Shown here one piece after another: positions 51,912-59,809 of a stretch of 64,000 bases of DNA. The notes beneath the pieces were generated by a model that saw only the letters and a program-made list of their open reading frames with translations, ran no database searches and was not told the origin of the DNA. Source of the stretch: Shouchella lonarensis. GTDB taxonomy: Bacteria; Bacillota; Bacilli; Bacillales; Bacillaceae_D. The number at the start of each line of letters is the position of its first letter. Positions within the stretch are counted from its first letter, which is position 1. The position numbers and the translations under genes were made by a program. Where the stretch lies: NCBI RefSeq assembly GCF_900096965.1, contig NZ_FMYM01000001.1, forward strand, positions 124,001 through 188,000, in the 5' to 3' direction.

Positions 51912-53084
51912 ATGCAAAACACAAATGAGCCAGTGATCACGCTAACCAACACAGACACCACGACAGCAGAAATGTTGACACCAGAGATGATCATACAATT
52001 ACAACAGTTAGAATGTTGGAGACGAGATCAGCAGTGGACAGAAGAAGTGATGCACGGATTGGCGGCAAACGCAGGAGCAAATCAAAGTCGTTTATTTTTC
52101 GATCAAATGATGTACACCGTCAAAAAAAGAGCACCTAAGCAGCTTGTCACGTTCATGAATGTTTATATACGTGGTTTGAAATATGGCGTTCATGTAAAAG
52201 ACTCGTTTGAATACGCAGCGCTCTTTGAGCAAATACCATTATTAAAAGAGTTATTGGCACGTTATGCAGATGAGGAATCATTAAAAGAATGGATTGAGGT
52301 ATACCAGTTTTTATCGAATATCGTTGAATTCTCTTGGAAAGCGGATAAAGTTTTTCAAACTGTTAGTGACTTAATTCATCGTATAAATGACAAAGAATTA
52401 CAAGTACGGTTGTTTACTGCCCAATTAATTGCATGCGCACACCTAGGATATAAAGAGAAATTGGTGGCGGTTTTTAATATGGCGGAAAGAGAAGTTGAAG
52501 GATTAGAACAAAGTTTTATGAAAAATTCTTTAGTAAGTCGTATCGCCTTAGAAGCGGCATACATATCCTTTTATGTAAAAGGCGAATTTGATGCGGCCGA
52601 GAAATTGTATATGCAAGTGATCGCAAACAATGCAACCCCTTATGCATGGCTTGCTCGTGCCTCACATGGTCTATCTTTAGTAACATTATTTAAATCAAGG
52701 ACGTTTTGTATGCGACAACTAAAAAAAGCAATGACTTACGCTAAAGAAGCGAATATGCTTGATTTCTATGACATGCTTGTGAACGAGGTTCATCCGTTTA
52801 TACTAAATATGTATGGTGAGTACTTTGATGTAGAAGGTGTCGTACCAGAAGAGCAAGTTCATCAATACGTTGTTCGTGGTGATAAAGAAAGGGCGTTGCA
52901 ATTGGCACAGGAAATGGAAGACAGTGGGAAAGGCAGCTCATTCTTAGTTTTCTATCGTGCAAAAGCATTGAAGAGCCTCACGTTATTGCAAGAAGCAAAA
53001 CGCCAATTTGAAAACGGACGTTTTTCCTACATGATTTTTTTTGTTAATCGAGAGATTGCTAAAATGAAGGGGGAAATGACATAG
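51912..53084 (+). CDS. AimR-like RRNPP peptide-receptor regulator
   Basis: A 390-residue protein made almost wholly of helix pairs (TPR-like). The middle (SRLFFDQMMYTVKKRAPKQL) and especially the end (VVRGDKERALQLAQEMED, then FYRAKALKS and AKRQFENGRFSYMIFFVNREI) follow the pattern of AimR, the arbitrium lysis-lysogeny receptor of SPbeta-like phages. The N-terminal 45 residues are where AimR has its DNA-binding helix-turn-helix; here that part is only weakly recognisable. ATG 51912 after TTGGGGGA. No aimP-like peptide gene and no phage genes lie nearby. Confidence 0.65.
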   Translation: MQNTNEPVITLTNTDTTTAEMLTPEMIIQLQQLECWRRDQQWTEEVMHGLAANAGANQSRLFFDQMMYTVKKRAPKQLVTFMNVYIRGLKYGVHVKDSFEYAALFEQIPLLKELLARYADEESLKEWIEVYQFLSNIVEFSWKADKVFQTVSDLIHRINDKELQVRLFTAQLIACAHLGYKEKLVAVFNMAEREVEGLEQSFMKNSLVSRIALEAAYISFYVKGEFDAAEKLYMQVIANNATPYAWLARASHGLSLVTLFKSRTFCMRQLKKAMTYAKEANMLDFYDMLVNEVHPFILNMYGEYFDVEGVVPEEQVHQYVVRGDKERALQLAQEMEDSGKGSSFLVFYRAKALKSLTLLQEAKRQFENGRFSYMIFFVNREIAKMKGEMT

Positions 53085-53117
53085 ACAATATTTAATCTAC
53101 CCAAAATAAATGTTGTT

Positions 53118-53146
53118 GTCGCGGTGATGTTGCTGCGGCTTTTTTT
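53118..53146 (+). terminator. Probable terminator after the AimR-like gene
   Basis: Short stem GTCGC / GCGGC followed by seven T residues. Confidence 0.5.
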
Positions 53147-53230
53147 ATGCATTCTTTCTTGCTAAAATGGTATACATGTACATGACATTTGCAAATGAAA
53201 GAAAATCTTTGTAGTAGGGAGAGAAACGGA

Positions 53231-53827
53231 ATGTACGGTCAACCATTGAGACAATCATTTTACCAACAACCTACACTTGAAGTAGCGAAAAGTTTGCTAG
53301 GTAAGGTTTTAGTAAAAGAGACGAGCGAGGGTATTGCGGCAGGGACCATTGTGGAAACGGAAGCTTATCTCGGACCTGAAGATCGCGCCGCTCATAGTTA
53401 TGGAAATCGTCGGACGAAAAGAACAGAAGTGATGTTTGGTCCAGCTGGTCATGTATATACATATGAAATGCATACGCATTGTTTAGTGAATGTAGTCTGT
53501 GGCGCACTTGATATGCCCCATGCGGTATTGATTCGCGCCGTTGAGCCTTGTGTAGGAGAAGATTTGATGCGCAAACGGCGAGGAGACAACAAAAAGCGTA
53601 CAGCTTTAACAAGTGGCCCAGGAAAGTTAACACGGGCACTCGGAATTACAAAAGCAGACTACGGACATCGGCTTGATCAGCCCCCACTCTATATTACAGA
53701 AGGAGGGATACAAATCAATGATGAACAAATGATGGTCGGGCCGCGCATTGGGATTGATGGGGCGAAAGAAGCGCGCGCGTATCCGTGGCGTTTCTGGGTG
53801 GAGGGAAACCCGTTTGTTTCAAGATGA
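53231..53827 (+). CDS. 3-methyladenine DNA glycosylase (AAG/MPG family)
   Basis: Base-excision repair enzyme that removes alkylated purines. The 198 residues contain the family blocks ETEAYLGPEDRAAHSYGNRRTKRTEVMFG, YTYEMHTHCLVNVVC, AVLIRAVEP and SGPGKLTRALGI. It resembles B. subtilis YxlJ (AAG). ATG 53231 follows TAGGGAGAG; the frame also opens at 53189. Confidence 0.93.
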   Translation: MYGQPLRQSFYQQPTLEVAKSLLGKVLVKETSEGIAAGTIVETEAYLGPEDRAAHSYGNRRTKRTEVMFGPAGHVYTYEMHTHCLVNVVCGALDMPHAVLIRAVEPCVGEDLMRKRRGDNKKRTALTSGPGKLTRALGITKADYGHRLDQPPLYITEGGIQINDEQMMVGPRIGIDGAKEARAYPWRFWVEGNPFVSR

Positions 53828-53860
53828 TGTAATCGTTATCCACTTTGTGTAATACGAATA

Positions 53861-53888
53861 AGACGAGCAGGGGTGCACCTGGTCGTCT
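53861..53888. repeat. Stable hairpin between convergent glycosylase and nsrR genes
   Basis: AGACGA / TCGTCT outer arms and CAGG / CCTG inner arms. No T-run, so its role as terminator is uncertain. Confidence 0.45.
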
Positions 53889-53968
53889 CCATATGAAGTG
53901 GAAGTACGTGAATAGCACCGTTCGCTGATCTTTCCGAAAATAGAGTGGATGATAGTGATAAGAACTGT

Positions 53969-54421
53969 TCAGGCTCGTTGGTTTTGTTTTTGAGCAAAAA
54001 GTGCTTGCATTGTTGTCCGGTCTTGGACGAGATCAGCTAGCGTGTATTGATCTAGCACATTTAAATATGCTTGGAGTGCATTTGCTAAGATGTTCTTTAA
54101 GCCACACGCAGGAGAAATAATACATTGATTATTCTCTTTGTCAAAACATTCCACAAGATGGAAGTCTTCTTCTGTCTGCCGAACAACCGCGCCAATATTA
54201 ATCTTCTCTGGTTGTTGTGCGAGACGGATGCCACCGTTGCGCCCTCGTATAGTTTGGATATAACCCATTTTTCCGAGTTCAAAAATGACTTTCATTAAAT
54301 GATTTTTAGAAATGCCATACGCCTCAGCGATTTCTTGAATGTTTGCAAGCTTTCCTTGATTGTGCGTGTGTAAGTAGATTAACACTCTTAACGTGTAGTC
54401 AGAGTAAAGTGTGAGCCTCAC
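53969..54421 (-). CDS. nsrR: Nitric-oxide-sensing repressor NsrR (Rrf2 family)
   Basis: Rrf2-type regulator of 150 residues holding a [4Fe-4S] cluster that NO destroys. The winged helix (ANIQEIAEAYGISKNHLMKVIFELG, IRGRNGGIRLA) is followed by Cys92, Cys100 and Cys106. These positions, and Asp8, are the same as the cluster ligands of B. subtilis NsrR. It is divergent from hmp, its classic target. Confidence 0.95.
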   Translation of the reverse strand: MRLTLYSDYTLRVLIYLHTHNQGKLANIQEIAEAYGISKNHLMKVIFELGKMGYIQTIRGRNGGIRLAQQPEKINIGAVVRQTEEDFHLVECFDKENNQCIISPACGLKNILANALQAYLNVLDQYTLADLVQDRTTMQALFAQKQNQRA

Positions 54422-54504
54422 TGGTTAGCCTCCTCTATCATCATTGATATCTATTATACTGATTTTTTAAAGATCTGTCTAAAGATGTGTCTAATTTTTT
54501 AAAC

Positions 54505-54517
54505 ATGTATTATACAT
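54505..54517. promoter_or_regulatory. Second NsrR-like palindrome between nsrR and hmp
   Basis: ATGTAT-T-ATACAT, a shorter version of the hmp operator, nearer the nsrR side; a candidate for autoregulation. Confidence 0.4.
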
Positions 54518-54541
54518 ATATATTTAAATCAATAAATAAAC

Positions 54542-54568
54542 TACAATAAAGATGTATTTAAAATACAT
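54542..54568 (+). promoter_or_regulatory. hmp promoter -10 with NsrR operator
   Basis: TACAAT (54542-54547) is followed directly by the perfect palindrome ATGTATTT-A-AAATACAT (54552-54568), which fits the known NsrR operator pattern of hmp genes in Bacillus. Bound NsrR would cover the start of transcription. Confidence 0.75.
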
Positions 54569-54587
54569 TTTAAAGGAGTGGATAGAC

Positions 54588-55766
54588 ATGGTGTCAGCGA
54601 AAACTGTGGAGATTGTTAAAGCGACAGCGCCAGTGTTAGCGGAAAAAGGAGAAGAAATTACCGCATGCTTTTATCAAAATATGTTTGCCGATCATCCAGA
54701 GCTATTAAACATATTCAATCATGCGAATCAAAAGCAAGGACGGCAGCAAGCAGCCCTGGCGCGAACAGTTTATGCAGCAGCGCTACATATTGATCAATTG
54801 GAAGAGTTGTTGCCGGTCGTCAAACAAATTGCGCACAAGCACCGTAGTCTCGGTGTGAAGCGAGCCGATTACCCGATTGTCGGTGCCCATTTACTACGGG
54901 CGATGAAAGAAGTGCTCGGCGTGGCGGCAACGCCTAATGTTTTGTCAGCATGGGAAGAGGCGTATGGTGTCATTGCACAAGTATTTATTGATGTTGAAGC
55001 AGATATGTATGAACAGGCAGCAACAGAAAAAGGGGGCTGGCATGACTTCAAGGATTTTACGGTTGTGCGTAAGGAAGAGGAGAGTACAAATATCACCTCC
55101 TTTTATTTAAAGCCACGGGATGGCGGGGAATTGCCACGCTATTTACCGGGACAATATGTCACTGTGCGTGTCCGAATTCCTGATGAGACATACATGCACA
55201 ACCGTCAATATAGTTTATCTGCCGCGCCAGGAAAAGGATACATGCGCATTTCAGTGAAGCGGGAGGATGAGTGCGAGCCAAAAGGGGCCGTGTCCCTTTT
55301 TCTACATGAACAAGTGAAAGCCGGAGATGTTTTATCAATCAGTGCACCTGCCGGTTCATTTACGCTCAATGCCTCACATGATCAGCCAATTGTATTCATC
55401 AGTGGCGGTGTTGGTGTGACGCCATTATTATCGATGTTACAGACTGTCGCAGTAGAAAATCCAACCCGTCCTGTCACGTTCATTCAAGTAGCACAAGACA
55501 TGACAGTGTGTGCGTTCCGTTCAGAGATAGAGGCTTGCTTGCACGAGTTGCCTGAGGGGAGAGGGCACCTTTGTTTAGGTGAACCACGAATCATTGCGCG
55601 CCAAATCAAAGAAATTTTATCGCAAATGTCTATAGAAGACAGTGATGCCTATGTATGTGGTCCCATTGGGTTCATGAAAATGGTCATTGACTTACTGCAA
55701 CGAAGCGGGATGGATGGAGAAAATATTCATTATGAATGCTTTGGTCCTGACATGCCGCTGAAATAA
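54588..55766 (+). CDS. hmp: Flavohemoglobin Hmp, nitric oxide dioxygenase
   Basis: Turns NO into nitrate using O2 and NAD(P)H. The globin domain fills residues 1-140 (proximal His in HKHRSLGV near residue 85). The FAD domain has RQYSLSAAPG, and the NAD domain GGVGVTPLLSM with CGPIGFM and the C-terminal YECFGP. At 392 residues it has normal length. ATG 54588 follows AAAGGAGTGG; the upstream frame extension would run through the NsrR operator. Confidence 0.96.
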   Translation: MVSAKTVEIVKATAPVLAEKGEEITACFYQNMFADHPELLNIFNHANQKQGRQQAALARTVYAAALHIDQLEELLPVVKQIAHKHRSLGVKRADYPIVGAHLLRAMKEVLGVAATPNVLSAWEEAYGVIAQVFIDVEADMYEQAATEKGGWHDFKDFTVVRKEEESTNITSFYLKPRDGGELPRYLPGQYVTVRVRIPDETYMHNRQYSLSAAPGKGYMRISVKREDECEPKGAVSLFLHEQVKAGDVLSISAPAGSFTLNASHDQPIVFISGGVGVTPLLSMLQTVAVENPTRPVTFIQVAQDMTVCAFRSEIEACLHELPEGRGHLCLGEPRIIARQIKEILSQMSIEDSDAYVCGPIGFMKMVIDLLQRSGMDGENIHYECFGPDMPLK

Positions 55767-55769
55767 AAC

Positions 55770-55814
55770 AAGAAGTCGCATTCCTTTACTCAAAATGGAG
55801 GAGCGCGACTTCTT
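55770..55814. terminator. Bidirectional terminator between hmp and the sco gene
   Basis: Perfect 10-bp stem AAGAAGTCGC / GCGACTTCTT between convergent genes. Confidence 0.75.
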
Positions 55815-55817
55815 TAC

Positions 55818-56423
55818 TTATTGTACAGTTTGTTTAATGTCCGCAATGATGTCACTTTGGTCAAGCTCGAGTCCATTGTAGCGCCGCACGACTTCGTGAT
55901 CACCATTGATAAGGAAAAAGCTTGTCGAGTGGACGACTTCTTCTGGTGTATCACCATGTGCGACCGGAGAACGAAATCCTTCCGCTGAAAAGTCGACAAT
56001 GGTTTCGACGTCATAGCCAGTTAAAAAGGACCATTGATCGGTGGCAGCGTTAATGTTGTCAGTGTATTGCTTCAGGTGAGCGGGTGTGTCTTTCTCCGGA
56101 TCGACTGAGAAAGTGACAAAATGGATGTTAACGTTGTCCTTTTGTAACTGTGTCTGCAAATACCTCATGTTAGGGATCATTGTTAAACACACCGTTGTAC
56201 AACTAGTGAAGGCAAAGCTTGCCAGCCAATATTGTCCGTCCAAGTCTGCTCGTGAGAATGATTCATTCTCTTGGTTTGTATAGGAAAAATCAGGAACAGT
56301 CAGCCCCGCCTCAGTCGCATCGAATTCAGATGAATGCCCAACCTCATACATCCAACTGCAGCCACTGAAAATGATAAGTAAAGCACAACTTGCTATGATG
56401 AAAATGTGTGTGCGTCCTTTCAT
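55818..56423 (-). CDS. SCO1/SenC family copper-handling lipoprotein
   Basis: Membrane-anchored thioredoxin-fold protein (201 residues) that delivers copper to the CuA site of cytochrome oxidase. Lipobox FSGC near residue 22; copper ligands CTTVC (FTSCTTVC, about residues 75-79) and the distal His in VVHSTSFFLI. It is located after ctaG, another oxidase assembly gene, on the same strand (24 nt apart), so they form an operon. Equivalent to B. subtilis YpmQ (ScoC). Confidence 0.92.
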   Translation of the reverse strand: MKGRTHIFIIASCALLIIFSGCSWMYEVGHSSEFDATEAGLTVPDFSYTNQENESFSRADLDGQYWLASFAFTSCTTVCLTMIPNMRYLQTQLQKDNVNIHFVTFSVDPEKDTPAHLKQYTDNINAATDQWSFLTGYDVETIVDFSAEGFRSPVAHGDTPEEVVHSTSFFLINGDHEVVRRYNGLELDQSDIIADIKQTVQ

Positions 56424-56447
56424 GAAAATACCCTCTTTATCGTAAAT

Positions 56448-57320
56448 TTAATGACGAGGAATATCACTAATCGTCATTTCACCGTCTTGGAGTTTTTCCT
56501 TTTTAAGCCATTGTTTAAACACATAGCCAATCATTGTCCCGTACACAATTTCTTGAAATACTTTCATTAACACACCAGCCAATTGTTGGTCTGTTCGTGC
56601 ATCAAAGAAAGTCATGGATCTCGGTCCTCCGAACAGTGATAAAAGTGCGTCAGGTCCAACGTTTCCTGGCAAGCAAAAAGCCATTACTTTTGACCAAATA
56701 AGTGGATCAGTATACGTAGCATACATCGCTTCTGGTGCAAAAATAATGAGTGCGCATGCTGGGGTAATGAGGAGACCATTTGCAAAAATATAGAAAATAC
56801 GTCGCAAATCTGGTAGTTTATACCCATTAGGTAACGGTGCAAGCATAAACCACCACATGAGGGCACTTGCTCCAAGTAATAGCCATTGATAGCCGCTATG
56901 TAGAAAGGGTGCTTGCATCAGCGTATCAAATATCATGGGAACATGGTAAAATGAAAACAGCCCATTAAAAAGTAATAGCGCGACAATGGGATGCCAAAAA
57001 AAATGACGAATCTTTTTTGCAGGTAATTTTGCATCGAGAAATATGTACCATGATTTGGGTATCCCAAGCAAAAGCAAAGGAACGGCAATAAAATAAGTAA
57101 AGACCATTTGCAACATATGAAATGTCATCATGACATGCCCAGCGACGAAAAACGGACTGCCCCAGCCAATATAAAGGGCACATAATCCTAATAGGAACAG
57201 GATCGGTCGCCCTTTTTTTCGTGCAAACCATATATATAATAGCGCAATGCTCAGGAGAGCAAATGCGAGTTCAGGTGTCCAGAGGGCGCGAAAACTGAGT
57301 TGTGATAACAACATTTCCAC
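56448..57320 (-). CDS. ctaG: Cytochrome c oxidase assembly factor CtaG
   Basis: Multi-helix membrane protein of 290 residues (seven segments) needed for caa3 oxidase assembly in Bacillus. Family marks: SPFFVAGHVMMTFHMLQM with its histidines, FSFYHVPMIFD and LSLFGGPRSMTFFDARTDQQLAGVLMKV. GTG start after GGAGGAGG. Linked with the sco gene; the oxidase genes themselves are not in this window. Confidence 0.93.
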   Translation of the reverse strand: MEMLLSQLSFRALWTPELAFALLSIALLYIWFARKKGRPILFLLGLCALYIGWGSPFFVAGHVMMTFHMLQMVFTYFIAVPLLLLGIPKSWYIFLDAKLPAKKIRHFFWHPIVALLLFNGLFSFYHVPMIFDTLMQAPFLHSGYQWLLLGASALMWWFMLAPLPNGYKLPDLRRIFYIFANGLLITPACALIIFAPEAMYATYTDPLIWSKVMAFCLPGNVGPDALLSLFGGPRSMTFFDARTDQQLAGVLMKVFQEIVYGTMIGYVFKQWLKKEKLQDGEMTISDIPRH

Positions 57321-57414
57321 GGATATCCTCCTCCTTTATGGGTCGACAAACGTAGGACCGTGCTATTGCAAGACTATACCATTTTACTATAGCATAAAAC
57401 AAGGAGAGAGAGAA

Positions 57415-57450
57415 ATGACGTTTGCGGCATTTTTGTTACTTTTATTCTAG
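57415..57450 (+). CDS. Possible 11-residue leader peptide
   Basis: ATG with AAGGAGAGAGAG directly before it encodes the hydrophobic peptide MTFAAFLLLLF and stops 15 nt before the HAD phosphatase start. The strong ribosome site favours translation; a role in coupling or membrane insertion is a guess. Confidence 0.35.
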   Translation: MTFAAFLLLLF

Positions 57451-57465
57451 AGAGGAAGTTAATTT

Positions 57466-58269
57466 ATGAGTGTAAGACATTTGATCGCGCTTGATTTGGA
57501 TGGCACGTTGTTGCCTCGCAATCAGCAAATATCTCCCCGAACAAAGCGCGTATTACAAGAAGCAAGAGATGAAGGGCATGTCATTGTGATTGCAACAGGT
57601 CGCCCGTATCGTGCAAGTAGCAAATATTATCATGAGTTAGCGTTAACGACACCGATTGTAAACTTTAATGGGGCTGAGGTGCATCACCCGAGCAATCCGC
57701 AATATCCGAGAACAACTGCTTCTGTCAGTTTAGAAACGACGCATCATTTATTAGAAATATGCGATACGATTGGTGTAGAAAATGTGATGGTAGAAATGTC
57801 GAATGAATTTTACGTAGCACGAAACCATGGTTTTTTCATAGAACATTTACCAGGTTATACAGAACCCGCAGGCGTTGGATCATTACGTTCGCTCGTCCAA
57901 GCACCCCCGACGACGATGATGATTCAGTTAGAGAAAACACATGTACCAAGGATTCAAGTAGCATTAAATGAGTTGGGAGAATCGGATATTTTACATCGGT
58001 GGTGGACTGGCGACACGCATGTTTTGGAAGTCGCACCAAAGCACGTTTCAAAAGCAAGTGGTTTAAGCACAATCGCAGAAGCATACGGTGTGGAGCAGGC
58101 GCGTGTCATTGCCTTCGGTGACCAAGTAAATGATATGGAAATGATTGATTATGCGGGGCATGGCGTAGCGATGGGGAATGCAATTGATTCATTGAAGGAA
58201 ATCGCGACAGCGGTGACGAAAACAAATGAGGAAGATGGGATTGCGCATTACTTAGAAAAGATATTATAA
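57466..58269 (+). CDS. Cof-type HAD-IIB phosphatase
   Basis: Haloacid-dehalogenase hydrolase of 267 residues acting on sugar or nucleotide phosphates. Motif I LDLDGTLL (nucleophile Asp), motif II TGRPYRAS, a C2B cap at about 85-190, motif III Lys in SKASGLS, motif IV GDQVNDMEMI. AGAGGAAG ribosome site. Confidence 0.93.
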   Translation: MSVRHLIALDLDGTLLPRNQQISPRTKRVLQEARDEGHVIVIATGRPYRASSKYYHELALTTPIVNFNGAEVHHPSNPQYPRTTASVSLETTHHLLEICDTIGVENVMVEMSNEFYVARNHGFFIEHLPGYTEPAGVGSLRSLVQAPPTTMMIQLEKTHVPRIQVALNELGESDILHRWWTGDTHVLEVAPKHVSKASGLSTIAEAYGVEQARVIAFGDQVNDMEMIDYAGHGVAMGNAIDSLKEIATAVTKTNEEDGIAHYLEKIL

Positions 58270-58326
58270 CTAGTATTTTACTTGGATACAACATGCCCAT
58301 GTCAGGCTGATGAGGGAGGGGAAATT

Positions 58327-58797
58327 TTGACGGCAACAGATATGATTGAAGTAATTGAATTGACATCCACATCGCCATTACAGACGAGGCAACAGCTCAT
58401 CGCGCTATTTCAAAAGCAGCTCCATGAGATTACAACGCCGCAAGCTTTGGCGCAAGTGGAGGAAATGCTGGAGAGTGTGCTTGTACCTCAGTCTCAAGCA
58501 CACTTGTTTGTAGCGCAGCTTGGGGGAGAAACGATTGCATTTGCCTTTTTTAACGTCCTTGTGAGTTTCCAAAAAGGAGGATCTTATATTTGGCTAAATG
58601 AGTTATATGTAGAGGATGCATACCGCAACCGAGGCATCGCTAGAAAATTGTTGTTAAAAATTGTTTACTGGGCTGAACATCGGAAAATGAAAGGGATTGA
58701 ACTGGAGACGGGTTTGAATAATGAGGCAACAAAGGCATTGTATAACTCCCTTGGCTTTTACGAGGTTGTCTCAAAGCGATACAGTTTCCGCTTTTAA
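58327..58797 (+). CDS. GNAT-family N-acetyltransferase
   Basis: A 156-residue acetyl-CoA-dependent transferase. The core shows LNELYVEDAYRNRGIARKLLLKI (acetyl-CoA loop) and LETGLNNEATKALYNSLGFYEV near the end. TTG start at 58327 follows GAGGGAGGGG; an earlier start at 58282 lacks a ribosome site. Substrate unknown. Confidence 0.88.
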   Translation: MTATDMIEVIELTSTSPLQTRQQLIALFQKQLHEITTPQALAQVEEMLESVLVPQSQAHLFVAQLGGETIAFAFFNVLVSFQKGGSYIWLNELYVEDAYRNRGIARKLLLKIVYWAEHRKMKGIELETGLNNEATKALYNSLGFYEVVSKRYSFRF

Positions 58798-58812
58798 AGT
58801 AAGTTTTTGCAT

Positions 58813-58860
58813 AAAAAAGGAGAAAAAGACGGCCATAATGAGCGTCTTTCCTCCTTTTTT
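58813..58860 (+). terminator. Long terminator after the GNAT gene
   Basis: AAAAAAGGAG...AAAGACG pairs with CGTCTTT...CTCCTTTTTT around an 11-nt loop. Confidence 0.85.
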
Positions 58861-59017
58861 GTGTATTAATAACAAATCTAGACATTCGTTTGAAGAATGC
58901 CCAATTTCTTTAAAACTGGGCGTTTGGCTTCTTTTTTTTGGTGCTGGTACATAGGATAAAGCAAGCTAACAAAAACGCGAGACAGGTTGGTTCATCTCAT
59001 CTAAAGGAGGCTAGGGC

Positions 59018-59617
59018 ATGCAGGAGGCTGATATCTTAATTGAATTTAAAGAAATTTCAATTAATCTATCGAAGCCAGCGCTTCATCGTTTCATTAAACA
59101 GATGATACGAGATCATTATCATCTTCATTGGCGCTATGACGCAAGTACCATATATTTGATGCTCCAGTTGGATGATGAGATGAACGAATTACCGTTTGAG
59201 CGAAATAAAGATTTTTTAACATTACGCGCAAACAAACTATGTATGGATGATCAGATTTTGGCAGAAGCTGTCGAGCAGTTATTACGAACAGAAAAAGGAG
59301 ATGGCATTGTTAAGCGTATGGGTAGGGGCCCGATATCTATGACGTCTTATCAAAGTGGAGATATTGAGCTAATGATTGAAATAGATAGGAGTGAGAAAGG
59401 CATGACGAATAAACATGGGTCCATGACGCGTTACAAAGACAGTGGGGAAACGCTGAGGCCAGAGACGATTTATAATGTAACAATGATGGAGATTGATTAC
59501 GCATTAATGGAGTTATTTGAGGCATTGGAGCTAAAAGACAAAGAAAAAATTGCATTGCAGAAACAGCGATTAAAAAAACTGGTATCAAAGAGAAAAGAGG
59601 TGGAACAACTGTTGTGA
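59018..59617 (+). CDS. Hypothetical protein upstream of the YwqB/YwqA pair
   Basis: A 199-residue soluble protein with no recognised domain. The first half is alpha/beta; the last 50 residues form a charged helix likely to be coiled coil (EALELKDKEKIALQKQRLKKLVSKRKEVEQLL). Strong AAAGGAGG ribosome site. It has its own terminator and so is a single-gene unit. Confidence 0.6.
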   Translation: MQEADILIEFKEISINLSKPALHRFIKQMIRDHYHLHWRYDASTIYLMLQLDDEMNELPFERNKDFLTLRANKLCMDDQILAEAVEQLLRTEKGDGIVKRMGRGPISMTSYQSGDIELMIEIDRSEKGMTNKHGSMTRYKDSGETLRPETIYNVTMMEIDYALMELFEALELKDKEKIALQKQRLKKLVSKRKEVEQLL

Positions 59618-59639
59618 TGAAATTGAAAGTCTGTTGCTG

Positions 59640-59670
59640 GCAAGCACACAACTGACGTGCTTGCTTTTTT
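59640..59670 (+). terminator. Terminator after the hypothetical gene
   Basis: GCAAGCAC (59640-59647) pairs exactly with GTGCTTGC (59657-59664), followed by six T residues. Confidence 0.85.
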
Positions 59671-59809
59671 CGGGGGAACAAAAGGGATAAAACGATACAT
59701 ATTAATAAATTCGTGCCGCATAAACAATGATAAACAATGATGGCACCTTTTATTTTAGAGCGAAAAGCATTACAATGAAAGGATACGGTGTAAGTAGGGG
59801 GTGCAGTGA

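Noticed and set aside
53109-53160. A short hydrophobic frame (GTG/ATG, about 13 codons, ending in CILSC) after the AimR-like gene as a possible aimP
   Set aside because: No ribosome site, no signal-peptide-sized length, and it overlaps the probable terminator.
59720-59745. Direct repeat AACAATGAT before the YwqB-like gene
   Set aside because: Only two short AT-rich copies; likely chance.
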